From positions 1 through 9,512 of the forward strand of contig USTH01000050.1 in the NCBI GenBank assembly GCA_900557555.1: a stretch of 9,512 nucleotides of DNA, written 5' to 3'. Source of the DNA: an uncultured Prevotellaceae bacterium. GTDB lineage: Bacteria > Bacteroidota > Bacteroidia > Bacteroidales > Bacteroidaceae. Shown piece after piece: positions 7,259-9,512 of this stretch (position 1 is its first letter; every line of letters starts with the position of its first letter). The position numbers were made by a program, and so were the translations under genes. Below the pieces are notes generated by a model. The model saw nothing but the letters and a program-made list of their open reading frames with translations, made no database searches and was not told the origin of the DNA.

Positions 7259-9019
7259 TTATTCCCGCAGAGCCGCAATGACGTCTTCTGCAATAAGGTC
7301 TTCACGCAGACGGTTGTCTGCAAGGTATTGCTTTATGTTGTAGCGGTCTACAAACCCTTTCTTTGCGCCATAGCAGAGTGTCTTGGTGCTTGAATTGCCA
7401 AAATAGCGGGCAATTTTCTCTCCGAATCCTCCGTCAAGAGCACCGTCCTCAAGTGTCACTACAACTTTGTGGTCAGTCTTGAGGTTCTCCATCAAGGCAG
7501 TGTCAATGCCCGTAATGTAGCGTGGGTTGATAAGAGTTGGGTTGGTGCCATTTGATTTGAGTGTTTCACAGACCCTTTCGCCAAGAGCAAAGAAGTTGCC
7601 GAGGCCGAGTATTGCGACCTCCGTGCCGCGGGTGACAACTTCATACTTGTTTATGTCAGAGTAGTTGGTTGCAACGGAGCGGCTTGTTGGCATAGCTATG
7701 CCGAGCGGAACGCGTATTGCAACGGGATGCTCCTTGTATTCAAGGCTCCAGTCGAGCATGGCAAGATACTCGTCTTTGTTTGTTGGGGCGAGGTATATGA
7801 GGTTAGGGATGTTTGAAAGGAGCGGAATGTCATAGTGGCAGAGGTGTGTGACATCGTTCATTGCAGAGAGCGACCCCCAGATTACGAGTATGGTAGCGGG
7901 ATTGTTGTTGATGCAAAGATCTTGTGAAATCTGGTCGTAAGCACGTTGGATGAATGAACTGCACACACCGAGCACAGGCTTTCCGCCCTCCTTGGCAATG
8001 CCCGAGGCAAGTGCCACAGCGTGTTCTTCAGCAATTCCGACGTCAATAAACTGTTTGCCAGCCTCTTTGCGCCGTTCGGGTGACCATGCCCAGATGCCTG
8101 GTGTGCCTGCCGTTATGGCACAAACGGTATTGTCTTCCTTCATGCACCTGAGCAGATGAGTGGCGGTGAGTTCTTCGTAGCTCTCGCCAACGGGAGTGGA
8201 CTTCAGATTGCCCGTAGTAATGTCAAATGGGGAGGTCCAGTGCCAGCGCTCTTTCTCTTCTTCTGCAAATTGGTAGCCTTTGCCTTTGAGTGTGTTGATA
8301 TGCACCACAATGGGGTGATCAATATCTTTAACCTGCCTGAAAGCTTCAATGAGCGAACTGATGTCATTGCCTTTGTCCACGTAGATGTAGTCAAGTCCCA
8401 TGGCCTTGAAAAGATTGGTGGCACAGCCTCCCTTTGAGAGTCTCAGCTGCTCAAGGTTCTTGTAGAGTCCTCCGTGGTTTTCGGCAATAGACATCTGGTT
8501 GTCATTTACCACAATGATGAAGTTGGTGCCAAGTTCTGCGGCCCAGTCAATGCCTTCAAGAGCTTCGCCACCACTTAGCGACCCATCGCCTATAACAGCG
8601 ATAACATTGCCTTCTTGTCCTTTAAGGTCACGCCCTTTTGCCAGTCCACCTGCCAGACTCACCGATGTTGAGGTGTGGCCTATAACGAAGTGGTCGTGCT
8701 CGCTCTCCGATGGTTCGCTATATCCGGAGACATCGTCATAGTGATCGGCATGCAGGAATGCCTCTGCACGTCCAGTGAGCATCTTGTGGGCATAGCTCTG
8801 GTGAGAAACGTCGAAGACAATCTTGTCCTTTGGTGAATTGAAAACATAATGCATGGCGATGGTAGCCTCAACCATGCCGAGGTTCGGGCCACCGTGGCCT
8901 CCGTGTTTGCTGAGTTTTTCCAGCAGCAGTGTGCGTATTTCTGATGCAAGTTCCTCCATCTGTGGCACGGAGAGTTTCTTAACGTCTTGTGGTGATTGGA
9001 TGTTATTTATGTATTTCAT
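7259..9019 (-). CDS. 1-deoxy-D-xylulose-5-phosphate synthase family protein (DXS-like thiamine-diphosphate enzyme)
   Basis: A transketolase-fold enzyme of 586 residues, shorter than the roughly 620 of E. coli DXS. DXS makes 1-deoxyxylulose 5-phosphate from pyruvate and glyceraldehyde 3-phosphate for isoprenoids, thiamine and B6. Visible features: HGGHGGPNLG (39-48), FDVSHQSYAH (69-78), cofactor motif GDGSLSGG (144-151) with metal ligands Asp145 and Asn174 in NDNQMSI, catalytic Glu331 in DVGIAEEHAV, and FIQRAYDQ (356-363) with Arg359. True DXS has DRAGxVGxDGxTHxG; here it is WGSLSAMNDVTH (381-392), so the first phosphate-holding arginine is missing, and RYPRG is RVPLG. This matches a shorter DXS subfamily found alongside true DXS in some Bacteroidetes and Firmicutes, so the exact reaction is uncertain. 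An ATG at 9085 would add 22 polar residues; the ATG at 9019 (MKYINNIQSPQDV) was chosen because it suits the family N-terminus. The gene lies 94 bases downstream of a regulator gene on the same strand. Confidence 0.85.
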   Translation of the reverse strand: MKYINNIQSPQDVKKLSVPQMEELASEIRTLLLEKLSKHGGHGGPNLGMVEATIAMHYVFNSPKDKIVFDVSHQSYAHKMLTGRAEAFLHADHYDDVSGYSEPSESEHDHFVIGHTSTSVSLAGGLAKGRDLKGQEGNVIAVIGDGSLSGGEALEGIDWAAELGTNFIIVVNDNQMSIAENHGGLYKNLEQLRLSKGGCATNLFKAMGLDYIYVDKGNDISSLIEAFRQVKDIDHPIVVHINTLKGKGYQFAEEEKERWHWTSPFDITTGNLKSTPVGESYEELTATHLLRCMKEDNTVCAITAGTPGIWAWSPERRKEAGKQFIDVGIAEEHAVALASGIAKEGGKPVLGVCSSFIQRAYDQISQDLCINNNPATILVIWGSLSAMNDVTHLCHYDIPLLSNIPNLIYLAPTNKDEYLAMLDWSLEYKEHPVAIRVPLGIAMPTSRSVATNYSDINKYEVVTRGTEVAILGLGNFFALGERVCETLKSNGTNPTLINPRYITGIDTALMENLKTDHKVVVTLEDGALDGGFGEKIARYFGNSSTKTLCYGAKKGFVDRYNIKQYLADNRLREDLIAEDVIAALRE

Positions 9020-9113
9020 TGTGTGGGTTTGTTTTTCAGAGTGCAATTTTGGTGTGTGCGAGTTTGGTGTCCTGACAACTGTCACGCTGGTGTTTTCTTA
9101 TACTAACATTCTT

Positions 9114-9512
9114 TTATGCGGCACGGTATTGTGACGGTGTCTTGCCAGTGTGTCGTTTGAAGAACCTTATAAAATGTTGAGGGTATTCAAACCCCAACTG
9201 AGCACCGACTTGCGACACTGACAGCGAGAGGTCGCAGAGTAATTCCTTGGCGTGGGAGAGGATATGGTGGGCAATGAAGTCTTGTGCCGTGCATCCTGTT
9301 TCGACCTTTACCAGTTCGCCGAAGTAACCAGGTGTCAGACTGCATTTCCCGGCAAAGAAAGACACAGTGGGAATCCCGTGAATTGAGGCTTCGTTGGTGA
9401 TATAGTCGTTTAACCCAAATCGGTCATTAGGATTTCTCTGTGTCGTACGGCAAAGAGGAAATCCTTTAATTTTTCCCATATAGACAAGAATGATTGTCGT
9501 GTTTTTAGTGAT
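9114..9512 (-). CDS. AraC-family transcriptional regulator, C-terminal part (5' end beyond the window)
   Basis: The frame is open from the window edge to the stop at 9114-9116, giving 132 residues. An internal ATG at 9479 exists, but the frame continues upstream without a stop (ITKNTTIILVYM), and AraC regulators of this type normally carry an N-terminal sensing domain, so I treat the gene as cut by the window. The two helix-turn-helix units are clear: TVSFFAGKCSLTPGYFGELV, then LSVSQVGAQLGFEYPQHF with FFKRHTGKTPSQYR at the C-terminus, the classic AraC/XylS signature. PQHF with FKRHTG places the second recognition helix. The ligand is unknown because the N-terminal part is missing. It reads toward the DXS-like gene 94 bases away; control of that gene is possible but not shown. 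No terminator or consensus promoter is visible in the gap. Confidence 0.85.
   Translation of the reverse strand: MTKNTTIILVYMGKIKGFPLCRTTQRNPNDRFGLNDYITNEASIHGIPTVSFFAGKCSLTPGYFGELVKVETGCTAQDFIAHHILSHAKELLCDLSLSVSQVGAQLGFEYPQHFIRFFKRHTGKTPSQYRAA

Noticed and set aside
9020..9113. Promoter search before the DXS-like gene on the minus strand
   Set aside because: No TAnnTTTG element was found in this gap; transcription may begin within or before the regulator gene or use a non-consensus site.

Overview
The window looks like chromosomal housekeeping DNA from a member of the Bacteroidales, most likely a Prevotella-like organism. I base this on moderate GC content, almost no Shine-Dalgarno sequences before start codons, a textbook Bacteroidetes promoter (TTTG, 19 bases, TAnnTTTG) in front of purA, and a secreted dipeptidyl peptidase III of about 678 residues carrying HECLGH, the form seen in Bacteroides. 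No mobile element, CRISPR array, tRNA or rRNA was seen.

Left part (1-5811, + strand). The window opens inside the last 76 codons of a TrmO/TsaA-type tRNA methyltransferase. A hairpin and a short AT-rich promoter region follow. Next come rlmN (23S rRNA/tRNA adenine C2 methylation), pdxA (vitamin B6 synthesis), a stand-alone AraC-type DNA-binding protein, a signal-peptide-bearing zinc dipeptidyl peptidase III, and a HEAT-like protein of the DNA alkylation repair (AlkD-like) superfamily. From pdxA onward the genes are tightly packed: an 18-base gap, then a 4-base ATGA overlap, then an 8-base overlap. These four are probably cotranscribed and translationally coupled.

Middle (5812-7258). purA (adenylosuccinate synthetase, AMP synthesis) has its own strong promoter. 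It ends at a large perfect inverted repeat that probably serves as a bidirectional terminator, because the next gene converges on it.

Right part (7259-9512, - strand). A 586-residue thiamine-diphosphate enzyme of the DXS family lies downstream of the C-terminal part of an AraC-family regulator, whose N-terminus is beyond the window edge. The DXS-family protein keeps the cofactor and catalytic residues but has lost part of the motif that holds the phosphate of glyceraldehyde 3-phosphate in true DXS. It may therefore be a paralogue with another substrate.

No clearly new system is visible. The observations best worth following are the DXS-like paralogue, its possible link to B6 synthesis through PdxA, the AlkD-like protein without a visible catalytic aspartate, and the coupled orphan HTH/DPP III gene pair.
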